A DNA stretch of 64,000 bases from assembly GCF_001854325.1 (NCBI RefSeq), contig NZ_CP017754.1:2170001-2234000 (forward strand), written 5' to 3'. The notes beneath the pieces are model-generated. The model was not told the origin of the DNA and made no database searches. It saw only the letters and a program-made list of their open reading frames with translations. The translations under genes and the position numbers were made by a program. This DNA comes from Cupriavidus malaysiensis. Its GTDB lineage: Bacteria; Pseudomonadota; Gammaproteobacteria; Burkholderiales; Burkholderiaceae. This document shows, piece by piece, positions 27,287-35,966 of the stretch (position 1 is its first letter; every line of letters begins with the position of its first letter).

Positions 27287-28972
27287 TTACATGCCCACGT
27301 AGTTGGGACCGCCGCCACCTTCGGGCGTGACCCAGACGATGTTCTGGGTGGGGTCCTTGATGTCGCAGGTCTTGCAGTGCACGCAGTTCTGCGCGTTGAT
27401 CTGCAGGCGCTCCTTGCCGGCGTCGTCCTGCACGAACTCGTACACGCCCGCGGGGCAGTAGCGGCTTTCCGGGCCGGCGTACTTGGTCCAGTTGACCTTG
27501 ACCGGCACCGAGGCATCCTTCAGGGTCAGGTGGGCCGGCTGGTTCTCTTCATGGTTGGTGTTGCTGATGAAGACCGAGGACAGGCGGTCGAAGGTCAGCT
27601 TGCCGTCCGGCTTCGGATACGCGATCTTCGCGCACTCGGCTGCCGGCATGAGCGACTGGTTGTCCGACTTGGTGCCGTGCAGCGTCCAGGGCGGGCTGGC
27701 GACGCCGATCTTGGGCAGCAGCCATTGCTCGATGCCGGTCATGATCTTGCCCAGCGTCGGGCTCTTCTTGAACCACAGCTTGAAGTTGCGCGTCTGGTCC
27801 AGTTCTTCCTTCAGCCAGCTCTGCTCGAAGGCGGCCGGGTAGGCGGACAGCTCATCGGCCGAACGGCCGGAGGTGACGGCGTCGAACACGGCTTCACCGC
27901 ACATCATGCCGCTCTTGATGGCGGCATGGCTGCCCTTGATGCGCGCGGCGTTCAGGTAGCCGGCATCGCAGCCGACCAGCGCGCCGCCCGGGAACACCGT
28001 CTTGGGCAGGGCCTGCGGGGTGCCATTGTTGATGGCGCGGGCGCCGTAGCCGATGCGCTTGCCGCCTTCGATATGCGCGCGGATGGCCGGGTGCGTCTTC
28101 CAGCGCTGCATTTCCTCGAACGGGCTCAGCCAGGGGTTCTTGTAGTCGAGGCCGATGACGAAGCCGAGCGTGACCTTGTTGTCTTCCAGGTGATACAGGA
28201 AGCCGCCGCCGAAGGTGTCGTCCTCCATCGGCCAGCCGGCCGTATGCACCACCAGGCCGGGCTTGGCCTTGGCCGGGTCGATTTCCCACAATTCCTTGAC
28301 GCCGATGGCGAAGGTCTGCGGGTCCTTGCCGGCGGTCAGCTTGTACTTCTCCAGCAGCTGGCGGCCCAGGTGGCCGCGCGCGCCTTCGGCGAAGATGGTG
28401 TACTTGCCCAGCAGTTCCATGCCGAGCTGGAAGTTGTCGGTCGGCTCGCCGTCCTTGCCGACGCCCATGTTGCCGGTGGCGACGCCGCGCACCGCGCCCT
28501 TGTCGTCGTACAGGACCTCGGCTGCCGCGAAGCCCGGGAAGATCTCCACGCCCAGCCCCTCGGCCTGCGTCGCCATCCACTTGACGACATTGGACAGCGA
28601 GATGACGTAGCAGCCGTGGTTATGGAAGTTGCGCGGCACCAGCCAGTCGGGCGTGCGCTTGACGCCGGTCTCGCTCAGGAACAGCACGTCGTCGCCGGTG
28701 ACGGGCTGGTTGAGCGGGGCGCCGTCTTGTTTCCAGTTGGGCAACAGCTCGTCGATCGCGCGCGGATCCATCACCGCGCCGGACAGGATATGGGCGCCGG
28801 GCTCGGAACCCTTCTCCAGCACGCAGACGCTGACGTCCTTGCCCTTCTCCTGCGCCAGTTGCTTCAGGCGGATGGCGGTCGCCAGGCCGGCCGGGCCGCC
28901 ACCGACGATGACGACGTCGTACTCCATCGATTCGCGGGGACCGAACTGTTCCAGGAGCTGTTGCTGATCCAT
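27287..28972 (-). CDS. electron transfer flavoprotein:ubiquinone oxidoreductase
   Basis: ETF-QO passes electrons from acyl-CoA dehydrogenases via ETF to ubiquinone at the inner membrane. It has 561 aa, full length. The FAD motif is DVVIVGGGPAGLATAIRLKQLA (about residues 18-39). The ubiquinone-binding, membrane-associating middle region is present (FGGGFLYHLEDNKVTLGFVIGLDYKNPW). The C-terminal 4Fe-4S ligands are Cys in YCPAGVYEF and CVHCKTC near residues 500-540. The start is ATG at 28972. A repressor-like palindrome lies 227 bp upstream, between it and an SDR gene. Confidence 0.96.
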   Translation of the reverse strand: MDQQQLLEQFGPRESMEYDVVIVGGGPAGLATAIRLKQLAQEKGKDVSVCVLEKGSEPGAHILSGAVMDPRAIDELLPNWKQDGAPLNQPVTGDDVLFLSETGVKRTPDWLVPRNFHNHGCYVISLSNVVKWMATQAEGLGVEIFPGFAAAEVLYDDKGAVRGVATGNMGVGKDGEPTDNFQLGMELLGKYTIFAEGARGHLGRQLLEKYKLTAGKDPQTFAIGVKELWEIDPAKAKPGLVVHTAGWPMEDDTFGGGFLYHLEDNKVTLGFVIGLDYKNPWLSPFEEMQRWKTHPAIRAHIEGGKRIGYGARAINNGTPQALPKTVFPGGALVGCDAGYLNAARIKGSHAAIKSGMMCGEAVFDAVTSGRSADELSAYPAAFEQSWLKEELDQTRNFKLWFKKSPTLGKIMTGIEQWLLPKIGVASPPWTLHGTKSDNQSLMPAAECAKIAYPKPDGKLTFDRLSSVFISNTNHEENQPAHLTLKDASVPVKVNWTKYAGPESRYCPAGVYEFVQDDAGKERLQINAQNCVHCKTCDIKDPTQNIVWVTPEGGGGPNYVGM

Positions 28973-29372
28973 TGTCTCTAACCCTCTGTCTTCTTGGCAG
29001 CACGCGCAGGCGGGCGCGCCTTGCCACCGCGCGGGCGCGGAGCCGGGACGCCATCCCTCGCGGTTTGTGGGATATACGGTATTCGTCTTCAGGCGAACCG
29101 GGCCGGGAGCGAACTTTTTCGCTTCCCCTTTGTCGGCCAAGTTCTTAGAATCTCCGGCATTGTCCGGGAGTCGCCACTCACAGGCAAGGATTTTTTTTGA
29201 ACGATCGTTCTTTTTTTTGATATGCTGCCTTCCGCCCTGGCTTTGGCCGGCGCGCTCGTGAACGGGTGTGCCGTTGCCGGCGGGCGGAGTCCGCGGCTAG
29301 CAAAGAACAGGCGGGAAGGCCGGCAGCGTGTTCCCCGGGCATCCGGGCCGCGCGCTGGTAAAAGAGGTCAAC
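28973..29372. other. divergent intergenic region between ETF-QO and SDR genes
   Basis: This 400-bp gap holds the palindromic site listed at 29191-29218 and a likely sigma-70 promoter for the SDR gene. No further gene is apparent. Confidence 0.5.
29191..29226 (+). promoter_or_regulatory. TetR-like palindromic operator over an SDR promoter
   Basis: The perfect 12-bp palindrome GAACGATCGTTC (29199-29210) is flanked on each side by eight T. TTGAAC (29197-29202), 18 bp of spacer and TATGCT (29221-29226) form a plausible promoter for the SDR gene, so the palindrome overlaps the -35 and would suit a repressor. GAACG/CGTTC half-sites resemble TetR-family operators of fatty-acid catabolism as I recall them; the cognate regulator is not in the window. 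Confidence 0.6.
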
Positions 29373-30158
29373 ATGGGTTTGTCGATTAATCTGGAAGGCA
29401 AGGTCGCGCTGGTGACCGGTGCATCGAGCGGCCTGGGCAAGCGCTTCGCGCACGTGCTGTCGGCCGCCGGGGCCAAGGTGGTGCTGGCCTCGCGCCGCAC
29501 GGAACGGCTCAAGGAACTGCGCGCGGCCATCGAGGCCGAGGGCGGCAATGCCCACGTGGTGCGGCTCGACGTCACCGATCCGGACAGCATCCGCGCCGCG
29601 ATCGCCCATGCCGAGACCGAGGCCGGCGCGATCGATATCCTGGTGAACAACTCGGGCGTGTCGACCACGCAGAAGCTCACCGACGTCACGCCGGACGATT
29701 TCGATTTCGTCTTCGACACCAATACGCGCGGCGCCTTCTTCGTCGCGCAGGAAGTGGCGAAGCGCATGATCGTGCGTGCCAAGGGAGCGGAGAAGGCGGG
29801 GCATCCTCTGCCGCAGTCGCGCATCGTCAACATCGCCTCGGTGGCAGGGCTGAAGGTGCTGTCGCAGATCGGCGTCTACTGCATGAGCAAGGCCGCGGTG
29901 GTGCACATGACCCGCGCCATGGCTCTGGAGTGGGCACGTCACGGCATCAACGTCAATGCGATCTGCCCCGGCTATATCGATACCGATATCAACCACCATC
30001 ACTGGGGCACCGAGGCGGGCCAGAAGCTGATCCAGATGCTGCCGCGCAAGCGCCTGGGCAAGCCCGAGGATCTCGACGGCCTGGTGTTGCTGCTGTCCTC
30101 GGACCAGTCGCAGTTCATCAATGGCGCCGTGATCACCGCCGACGACGGCATGGTGTGA
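29373..30158 (+). CDS. SDR-family oxidoreductase (3-oxoacyl/3-hydroxyacyl reductase-like)
   Basis: This is a classical short-chain dehydrogenase of 261 aa. The cofactor motif VTGASSGLGKR is near residue 13, NNSG near 92, catalytic Ser in IASVAGL, and YxxxK in VYCMSKAAV. SRRTER after the second beta-strand suggests NADP(H). GAGG precedes the ATG at 29373. It shares a divergent, operator-bearing region with ETF-QO, which suggests a role in fatty acyl metabolism. The precise substrate is unknown. Confidence 0.88.
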   Translation: MGLSINLEGKVALVTGASSGLGKRFAHVLSAAGAKVVLASRRTERLKELRAAIEAEGGNAHVVRLDVTDPDSIRAAIAHAETEAGAIDILVNNSGVSTTQKLTDVTPDDFDFVFDTNTRGAFFVAQEVAKRMIVRAKGAEKAGHPLPQSRIVNIASVAGLKVLSQIGVYCMSKAAVVHMTRAMALEWARHGINVNAICPGYIDTDINHHHWGTEAGQKLIQMLPRKRLGKPEDLDGLVLLLSSDQSQFINGAVITADDGMV

Positions 30159-30165
30159 CGGCCCG

Positions 30166-30189
30166 GCGCCGGACGGCACCGTCCGGCGC
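30166..30189 (+). terminator. hairpin after the SDR gene
   Basis: An 11-bp perfect stem (GCGCCGGACGG / CCGTCCGGCGC) with a two-base spacer lies 8 bp past the SDR stop. There is no T-run. Its position supports a terminator role. Confidence 0.5.
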
Positions 30190-30396
30190 GCTGCCGGCAA
30201 GCCACAGCCCCGGCCGGCGCCACAAGCGCCCGGCGGGGCCAGTCGCTTTCGGCCGAGGACAACGATCCGGTCCCCTCGGCCATGCCGCGGCTTCGACCGC
30301 CTGCGACGCAGGCCGAAGCGGAATCCAGCCAGTTCCTGCCGAGCCTATCGCCACGCTCGCCACACTCTTGGCATAATCGCCCCAAGCATTGCGATT

Positions 30397-30424
30397 AAGT
30401 CTTTACATAAAAGTCTTTGCATAA
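30397..30424 (+). repeat. tandem 14-bp repeat upstream of the TRAP operon
   Basis: AAGTCTTTACATAA is followed directly by AAGTCTTTGCATAA, with one mismatch, 57 bp ahead of the DctQ start. Each copy contains a -10-like element (TACATA, TGCATA). This may be a duplicated promoter element or a regulator site. Confidence 0.55.
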
Positions 30425-30480
30425 CGAATCACCGCGACGGCCGCAACGGTCCGCGCGGACCGGACCGGAGGCCGGGGAGG

Positions 30481-31098
30481 ATGGAGCAGAAACGGGAGGC
30501 GCGGCGCGAGCCCGCGCCGCAGCATGTCGTCGATTCGGCGGTGATCCCGCAGGCGGCCGACGAGGCCGCCGAGGCGGAGTTCCGCGTCTCGCCGCGCATC
30601 GAGGACTGGATCGGCGTGATCGTGATGATCCTGCTGGTCGGCATCACCTTCGCCAATGTGGTGGTGCGCTATTTCACCGACGAGTCCTTCGCCTGGACCG
30701 AGGAATTCTCGGTGTTCCTGATGGTCGTGCTGGCCCTGGTGGCCGGCAGCGCCGCCGTGGCGCGCGACCGCAATATCCGCATCGAATACTTCTTCGAACG
30801 CGGCAGCGAGGCGCGCCAGAAGCGCCTGGCGATCGTGTCGGCGCTGGCGGTCGCGCTGATGTTCGCGGCGCTGGCGGTGCTTGGCGCCCGCATCGCCTGG
30901 GACGAATACACCTTCGGCGAAACCTCGCCCGGCATCGGTGTGCCGAGCTGGTGGTACTCGATGTGGCTGCCGGTGCTGTCGCTCGCCATCACGCTGCGCG
31001 CGCTGGCCTTGTTGCAGCGCAACGTGCGGGCGCTCAAGGCCCTGCACGCAGGGCGCAGCGAAGCCACCGGCAGCGCGGGTGCAGGAGGTGCGCGATGA
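30481..31098 (+). CDS. TRAP transporter small permease (DctQ)
   Basis: This is the four-helix small membrane subunit of a tripartite ATP-independent periplasmic transporter (205 aa, with a long polar N-terminal tail). The helices include IEDWIGVIVMILLVGITFANVVVRYF and the conserved FAWTEEFSVFLMVVLALVAGSAA. GGGGAGG precedes the ATG. The start of dctM overlaps its stop by four bases (ATGA), so the two are translationally coupled. Confidence 0.93.
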   Translation: MEQKREARREPAPQHVVDSAVIPQAADEAAEAEFRVSPRIEDWIGVIVMILLVGITFANVVVRYFTDESFAWTEEFSVFLMVVLALVAGSAAVARDRNIRIEYFFERGSEARQKRLAIVSALAVALMFAALAVLGARIAWDEYTFGETSPGIGVPSWWYSMWLPVLSLAITLRALALLQRNVRALKALHAGRSEATGSAGAGGAR

Positions 31099-32399
31099 CC
31101 CTGATCGCCATCATCCTGTTCGCGGTCTTCATCGGGCTGATGCTGCTGGGCGTGCCCATCGGCGTCTCGCTGGGGCTGGGCGGCCTGGTCGCGATCGGCC
31201 TGTCCAACCTGGACACGCAGATGTTCGGCCTGCTGGCGGTGCCGCAGAACTTCTACGCCGGCCTGGCCAAGTACCCGCTGCTGGCCATCCCGATGTTCGT
31301 GCTGGTCGGCTCTATCTTCGACCGCTCCGGCGTGGCGCAGCGCCTGGTCACCTTCGCCATCGCCATCGTCGGGCGTGGCCCCGGCATGCTGCCGCTGGTG
31401 GCCATCCTGGTGGCGATGTTCCTCGGCGGCATCTCGGGCTCGGGCCCGGCCAACGCGGCCGCGGTGGGCGGGGTGATGATCGCCGCCATGTCGCGCGCCG
31501 GCTATCCGGGCTCCTACAGTGCCGCAGTGGTCGGCGCCGCGGCCGCCACCGACATCCTGATCCCGCCTTCGGTCGCCTTCATCATCTACAGCGTGCTGGT
31601 GCCCGGCGCCTCGGTGCCGGCGCTGTTCGCCGCCGGCATGATCCCGGGCGTGCTGGCCGGTGTGGCGCTGATCGTGCCCGCCGTGTGGCTGGCGCGCAAG
31701 CACAAGATGGGCGCTATCGAGGCCGCGCTGCCGCGCCCGCCGTTCTGGAAGAGCCTGCGCGAGGCCTCCTGGGGCCTGATCGCGCCGTTCCTGATCCTGG
31801 GCGGCATGCGCGCGGGATGGTTCACGCCGACCGAGGCGGCGGTGGTGGCGGTGGTCTACGGCCTGTTCGTCGGCATGGTGGTCTACCGCAGCATCGGTAT
31901 GCGCGACCTGTTCGTGATCTTCCAGGAAGCGGCCGAGACCTCGGCGGTGATCCTGCTGGTGGTGGCGCTGGCCGGCATCTTCGCCTATGCGTTGTCGACG
32001 CTGGGCGTGATCGATCCGCTGGCCGATGCCATCGCCCATTCCGGCCTCGGCGAGTACGGCGTGCTGGCGCTGATCGTGCTGCTGCTGATGACCGTCGGCA
32101 TGTTCCTCGACGGCATCTCCATCTTCCTGATCTTCGTGCCGCTGCTGCTGCCGATCGCCAACGCCTTCCACTGGAACCCGGTCTGGTTCGGCGTGGTGCT
32201 GACGCTGAAGGTGGCGCTCGGCCAGTTCACGCCGCCGCTGGCCGTGAACCTGATGGTGTCCTGCCGCATCGCCCGCGTGCGCATGGAAGAGACCGTGCCC
32301 TGGGTGATCTGGATGCTGCTGGCGATGTTCATCGCCATGCTGATGGTGCTGGCCTATCCGCCGCTGGCGACCTGGCTGCCCGACCGGCTCGGCTACTGA
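31095..32399 (+). CDS. TRAP transporter large permease (DctM)
   Basis: This is the 434-aa, about twelve-helix large subunit that couples sodium entry to uptake. Motifs include LLGVPIGVSLGLGG, MFLGGISGSGPANAAAVGG and the DILIPPSVAFIIYS segment that contributes to the substrate and ion sites. GQFTPPLAVNLMV is typical near the C-terminus. It lies between the genes for the small permease and the binding protein. Confidence 0.95.
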   Translation: MTLIAIILFAVFIGLMLLGVPIGVSLGLGGLVAIGLSNLDTQMFGLLAVPQNFYAGLAKYPLLAIPMFVLVGSIFDRSGVAQRLVTFAIAIVGRGPGMLPLVAILVAMFLGGISGSGPANAAAVGGVMIAAMSRAGYPGSYSAAVVGAAAATDILIPPSVAFIIYSVLVPGASVPALFAAGMIPGVLAGVALIVPAVWLARKHKMGAIEAALPRPPFWKSLREASWGLIAPFLILGGMRAGWFTPTEAAVVAVVYGLFVGMVVYRSIGMRDLFVIFQEAAETSAVILLVVALAGIFAYALSTLGVIDPLADAIAHSGLGEYGVLALIVLLLMTVGMFLDGISIFLIFVPLLLPIANAFHWNPVWFGVVLTLKVALGQFTPPLAVNLMVSCRIARVRMEETVPWVIWMLLAMFIAMLMVLAYPPLATWLPDRLGY

Positions 32400-32463
32400 T
32401 GCGATGACGCTGGCGCCGAGCCACACAACGATGAAGAACGATTCCCAAGAGGAGAGGAAACCG

Positions 32464-33492
32464 ATGAAACGCCGTGCCCTGATGCTGTCCGCCGCCGCCG
32501 CGATCGCCGCCGCCGCCTTCGCGCCGGCCGGCGCCATGGCGCAGACTTACAAGTCCGAGTACAAGATGTCGCTGGTGCTCGGTCCCGCCTTCCCCTGGGG
32601 CAAGGGCGGCGAGATCTGGGCGGACCTGGTGCGCCAGCGCACCAACGGCCGCATCAATATCAAGCTGTATCCCGGCACCTCGCTGGTGGCGGGCGACCAG
32701 ACGCGCGAGTTCTCCGCGATCCGCCAGGGCGTGATCGACATGGCGGTGGGCTCGACCATCAACTGGTCGCCGCAGGTCAAGGAGCTGAACCTGTTCTCGC
32801 TGCCCTTCCTGATGCCCGACTACAAGGCGCTCGACGCGCTGACGCAGGGCGAGGTCGGCAAGTCGCTCTTCGCCACGCTGGAGAAGGGCGGCGTGGTGCC
32901 GCTGGCCTGGGGCGAGAATGGCTTCCGCGAGGTGTCGAACTCCAAGCGCGAGATCCGCAAGCCCGAAGACTTGAAGGGCATGAAGCTGCGCGTGGTGGGC
33001 TCGCCGCTGTACATCGAGACCTTCAATGCGCTGGGGGCCAACCCGACCCAGATGAGCTGGGCCGATGCGCAGCCGGCGATGGCTTCGGGCGCCGTCGATG
33101 GCCAGGAGAACCCGCAGTCCGTGTTCGCCGCCGCCAAGCTCTATACCGTGGGCCAGAAGTTCGTCACCACCTGGGGCTATGTGGCCGATCCGCTGATCTT
33201 CGTCGTCAACAAGCAGATCTGGGAAAGCTGGACCCCGGCCGACCGCGACATCGTCAGGCAGGCCGCCATCGATGCCGGTAAGCAGGAGACCGCGCTGGCC
33301 CGCAAGGGCCTGGCCGAGCCCGGCGCGCCGGCATGGAAGGACATGGAAGCCCACGGCGTCAAGGTGACCCAGCTGTCGCCGGCCGAGCACGATGCCTTCC
33401 GCAAGGCGACCGCCAAGGTCTACGAGAAGTGGAAGAAACAGGTCGGGGCCGACCTGGTGACCAAGGCGGAAGCGGCCATCGCCAAGCGCTGA
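32464..33492 (+). CDS. TRAP transporter substrate-binding protein (DctP)
   Basis: This is a periplasmic solute receptor of 342 aa with a Sec signal peptide (MKRRALMLSAAAAIAAAAFA, cut after AMA). The mature domain has the conserved LKGMKLRVVGSPLYIETFNALGANPTQMSWAD stretch with the Arg that binds the ligand carboxylate, and GAVDGQENP. AGGAGAGG precedes the ATG at 32464. Family members bind C4-dicarboxylates, sugar acids or alpha-keto acids; the ligand here is unknown. An intrinsic terminator follows. Confidence 0.94.
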   Translation: MKRRALMLSAAAAIAAAAFAPAGAMAQTYKSEYKMSLVLGPAFPWGKGGEIWADLVRQRTNGRINIKLYPGTSLVAGDQTREFSAIRQGVIDMAVGSTINWSPQVKELNLFSLPFLMPDYKALDALTQGEVGKSLFATLEKGGVVPLAWGENGFREVSNSKREIRKPEDLKGMKLRVVGSPLYIETFNALGANPTQMSWADAQPAMASGAVDGQENPQSVFAAAKLYTVGQKFVTTWGYVADPLIFVVNKQIWESWTPADRDIVRQAAIDAGKQETALARKGLAEPGAPAWKDMEAHGVKVTQLSPAEHDAFRKATAKVYEKWKKQVGADLVTKAEAAIAKR

Positions 33493-33522
33493 GTCTCGCG
33501 CGACGAGGGATGACGACGGGCG

Positions 33523-33545
33523 GGGCGGATGCTCCGCCCGTTTTT
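33523..33545 (+). terminator. rho-independent terminator of the TRAP operon
   Basis: A perfect 7-bp stem GGGCGGA / TCCGCCC with a three-base loop, one G, then TTTTT lies 30 bp past the DctP stop. This closes the three-gene operon. Confidence 0.85.
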
Positions 33546-33638
33546 CTTTCAGCCATTTTCTGGGGGTGATTCAGATTCATCCGATTTCGAGGGCGTAGGG
33601 CCCTCGCTAGACTTGGCTGTCTTTTCCCGTCCGAGGCC

Positions 33639-34367
33639 ATGCTCTTGCGTTCGCTCCGTCCCAGCCCGATCCTGCCAGCCCTGTTGTCCGCCGTTGCACT
33701 CGCCGCGAGCTTGCTGTCGGGCGGGGCTGCCGCGGCGGAGTTCGGGCTGCCGGTGGGCGATATGCCGGCCGCCGGCGCCCAGGTCCTGCCGCAAGATGGG
33801 GCAGGGGTCGAGCCGGCTGCCGGCACGCGCAGCATGCTGGTGGAGTTGCAGGCGCGCATGCGCGAAGGACGGGTGCGCGAACTGCGTACCCGCTACGACG
33901 GCGACTATGGCACCAGCCTTCTGGTCGCCGACGATGCGGTGGTCTGCTATGTCGCCCTGCTGCACCAGCGCAGCCTGTGGCGGGTATTCCGCTTCGATGC
34001 CTTCGCCGATGCCGAACGGGCCTTCACGCGCCTGTCGCAGCAGAACGCCGACTGGGCCAAGGATGCCATCGTCGGCACCGTGCTGAACTCGCAGCAGCGC
34101 GAACTGTCCCGCCTGACACAAGAAAGCGAGGCGCGTCTCGGCCTCCTCGACGCCGAACTGATGCGGATGCAGGCGCAGCGGCGCCTGATGCTGGAGGCGC
34201 AGCAGAGTGCGCAGGCGCAGGCCAATGCTGCGCATGTCGAAAACCGTGCCGCGCGCCTGCAGCTCGACCAGTTGTACACGCGCATCCGTGAACTCGAGGC
34301 GAGCCTGCTCGATGGCGTGGCGGATCCGCCGGCAAAGGCGGGCCGGCGAGCGGGCGACCGGCGCTGA
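33639..34367 (+). CDS. exported DUF2968-like coiled-coil protein
   Basis: This is a 242-aa protein with a Sec signal peptide (hydrophobic LPALLSAVALAASLLSGGAAAA). A globular region follows (about residues 60-130, MLVELQARMREGRVRELRTRYDGDYGTSLLVADD), then a long Gln/Glu/Ala-rich helix of about 90 residues predicted as coiled coil. It resembles DUF2968 proteins of Burkholderiaceae, which have no known role. It stands alone. Confidence 0.75.
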   Translation: MLLRSLRPSPILPALLSAVALAASLLSGGAAAAEFGLPVGDMPAAGAQVLPQDGAGVEPAAGTRSMLVELQARMREGRVRELRTRYDGDYGTSLLVADDAVVCYVALLHQRSLWRVFRFDAFADAERAFTRLSQQNADWAKDAIVGTVLNSQQRELSRLTQESEARLGLLDAELMRMQAQRRLMLEAQQSAQAQANAAHVENRAARLQLDQLYTRIRELEASLLDGVADPPAKAGRRAGDRR

Positions 34368-34551
34368 GCCCGATCGTCTGCGCCGGACCGCTTGCGGCGG
34401 CTCGAACGCCGGGCCGCCGGGACGGAATCGAGGCGGCCGACGCATCATCCGCCGGAGCATTGCGCGGATGCCCCCGCATCTTCCGAATTCTCCGCGCAGC
34501 AACCGGCTGCGCCGACGCCAGTATCCGGCGAGCTTCCTGCAGGTGATCCCC

Positions 34552-35322
34552 ATGTCCGACGCATTCCCTTCTGATCCCTATCCCGGCATCGCCGTGCCGC
34601 CGCCGTTCGGTACGCCTTTCGAGGTGCGCAAAGCGCTGGAGACGATGCGTGCCGACGCCGTGGCCAAATATATCGCCGGGACTGCCGGCGGGGCCCTGCG
34701 CGCCCGGCGGCGCGCCTTCCGGCACGGCCTCGGTGGCGGCCTGCTGGCCGGCTTGCTGCTGGGGGTGGGTGGTGGCGGCGCGGCCTGGTGGCTGCAGCAG
34801 GCCGCGCCGCCGACGGAACCGCCCGTGAGCGCCTCGACTGCCCTGACTCCGGTCGCCCCGGCTCCGGCCGCGTTTTCTGCCTCCGATGCCGCTGCTGCGC
34901 TCCTGGTGGCGCGCGAGGCACCGGCACCGGATGCCTCGGCAGCGCCGCCGGGTGAGGTGGGGGCCGGTGTGCCGGGGAGCAGGTCTGCGGCGGCTCCGGC
35001 CGCTCCGGCCGCCAACATGGCGCCGGCCGCTCCGGCCGCCAACATGGCGCCGGCCGGGGTTCCGCCGGCGGAGGCCGGCAAGGCGGTGCCGGCGCGGCGC
35101 GCAGGCGTGGCAGCGGCGGGGAAGCAGGGCGCCTCGAACGGCCGGCGAACGTCCACGCGTGCCGCGTCATCGGCGGCGGTGGGACCGGCGGCGTCGATAC
35201 ACCGGGGCGCCGGCTGGCAATCCCATCCGGGAAGCCGGCATCTGCCTGCCGAGGACGTCGCCTACGCGGCTTCGGACACGGCATTCGAGCTGCGCGGGCA
35301 CGCGCCCTTGCTCGGGCAGTGA
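34552..35322 (+). CDS. Ala/Pro-rich single-pass membrane protein of unknown function
   Basis: This 256-aa protein has a short cytoplasmic region (MSDAFPSDPYPGIAVPPPFG...), one transmembrane helix (LGGGLLAGLLLGVGGGGAAWWL, about residues 64-84), and a low-complexity Ala/Pro/Ser-rich outer region. The latter contains a tandem duplication APAAPAANM (about 150-167). Its N-terminus and helix look most constrained. I do not recognise the family. AGGTGAT precedes the ATG. Longer in-frame starts exist upstream but look less likely. Confidence 0.62.
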   Translation: MSDAFPSDPYPGIAVPPPFGTPFEVRKALETMRADAVAKYIAGTAGGALRARRRAFRHGLGGGLLAGLLLGVGGGGAAWWLQQAAPPTEPPVSASTALTPVAPAPAAFSASDAAAALLVAREAPAPDASAAPPGEVGAGVPGSRSAAAPAAPAANMAPAAPAANMAPAGVPPAEAGKAVPARRAGVAAAGKQGASNGRRTSTRAASSAAVGPAASIHRGAGWQSHPGSRHLPAEDVAYAASDTAFELRGHAPLLGQ

Positions 35323-35379
35323 GCGGCCCGGCGGCAGGCCGATGGCGTGAGGGGCATCCGCAATGGTAGGCTAGCTGGC

Positions 35380-35781
35380 ATGAAACCCGTCTATACCTGC
35401 CAGATGCCCATCCGCTGGGGCGACATGGACGCCATGGGCCATGTCAACAACACCGTCTATTTCCGCTACATGGAGCAGGCGCGCATCTCCTGGTTCGAAT
35501 CGCTGGGCCGCGGCGGCAAGGACGCCGACGGCTGCGGACCGGTCGTCATCAACGCGCACATGACCTTCCTGCGCCAGCTGCGCTATCCGGGCGACATCGA
35601 GTGCCGCCTCTACGCCGGGGCCCCCGGACGTACCAGCTTCGAGACGCGTATCGAGATCCGCCGCATCGACGAGCCCGAGGTGGTCTACGCCGAAGGCGGC
35701 GCCAAGGTGGTCTGGTGCGACTACGAGGCGGAGAAATCGGTCCCGCTGCCCGAGGCCATCCTGGCGTTGATCACCGGCTAG
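35380..35781 (+). CDS. acyl-CoA thioesterase, 4HBT/YbgC hotdog family
   Basis: This is a single hotdog-fold thioesterase of 133 aa. The catalytic Asp lies in RWGDMDAMGHVNNTVYFRYMEQAR (residues 10-33), the signature of 4-hydroxybenzoyl-CoA-thioesterase-like enzymes. It hydrolyses acyl-CoA esters; the acyl group is unknown. The start is ATG at 35380. It is monocistronic. Confidence 0.92.
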   Translation: MKPVYTCQMPIRWGDMDAMGHVNNTVYFRYMEQARISWFESLGRGGKDADGCGPVVINAHMTFLRQLRYPGDIECRLYAGAPGRTSFETRIEIRRIDEPEVVYAEGGAKVVWCDYEAEKSVPLPEAILALITG

Positions 35782-35966
35782 TGCCCCGAGTCCAGAATTC
35801 GCGGGAGTATCCAGCCTGCCGGGAAGGCGTGCGAGGCTTGGTACGCAGCGCAGCAAGGCTGGAGTCTTGGAGCATTCCTGATGACGCATCGCGCGGCTGA
35901 TCGACGCAATCAGGGCCGACTTAGTCCACGAATTTGTGATTCAGGACACGAGTGTTCCGATCGGGG

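Larger units (their letters stand above)
30159..30480. other. intergenic region upstream of the TRAP operon
   Basis: This 322-bp gap contains a hairpin just past the SDR gene (30166-30189), a CATAAT hexamer (30372-30377) that could be a -10, and the tandem 14-bp repeat at 30397-30424. It holds no evident gene. Confidence 0.5.

Noticed and set aside
35782..35966. Possible remnant of a mobile element between the thioesterase and PAS-LuxR genes
   Set aside because: The sequence is somewhat less biased than its neighbours, but I found no terminal repeats or transposase motif to support this.
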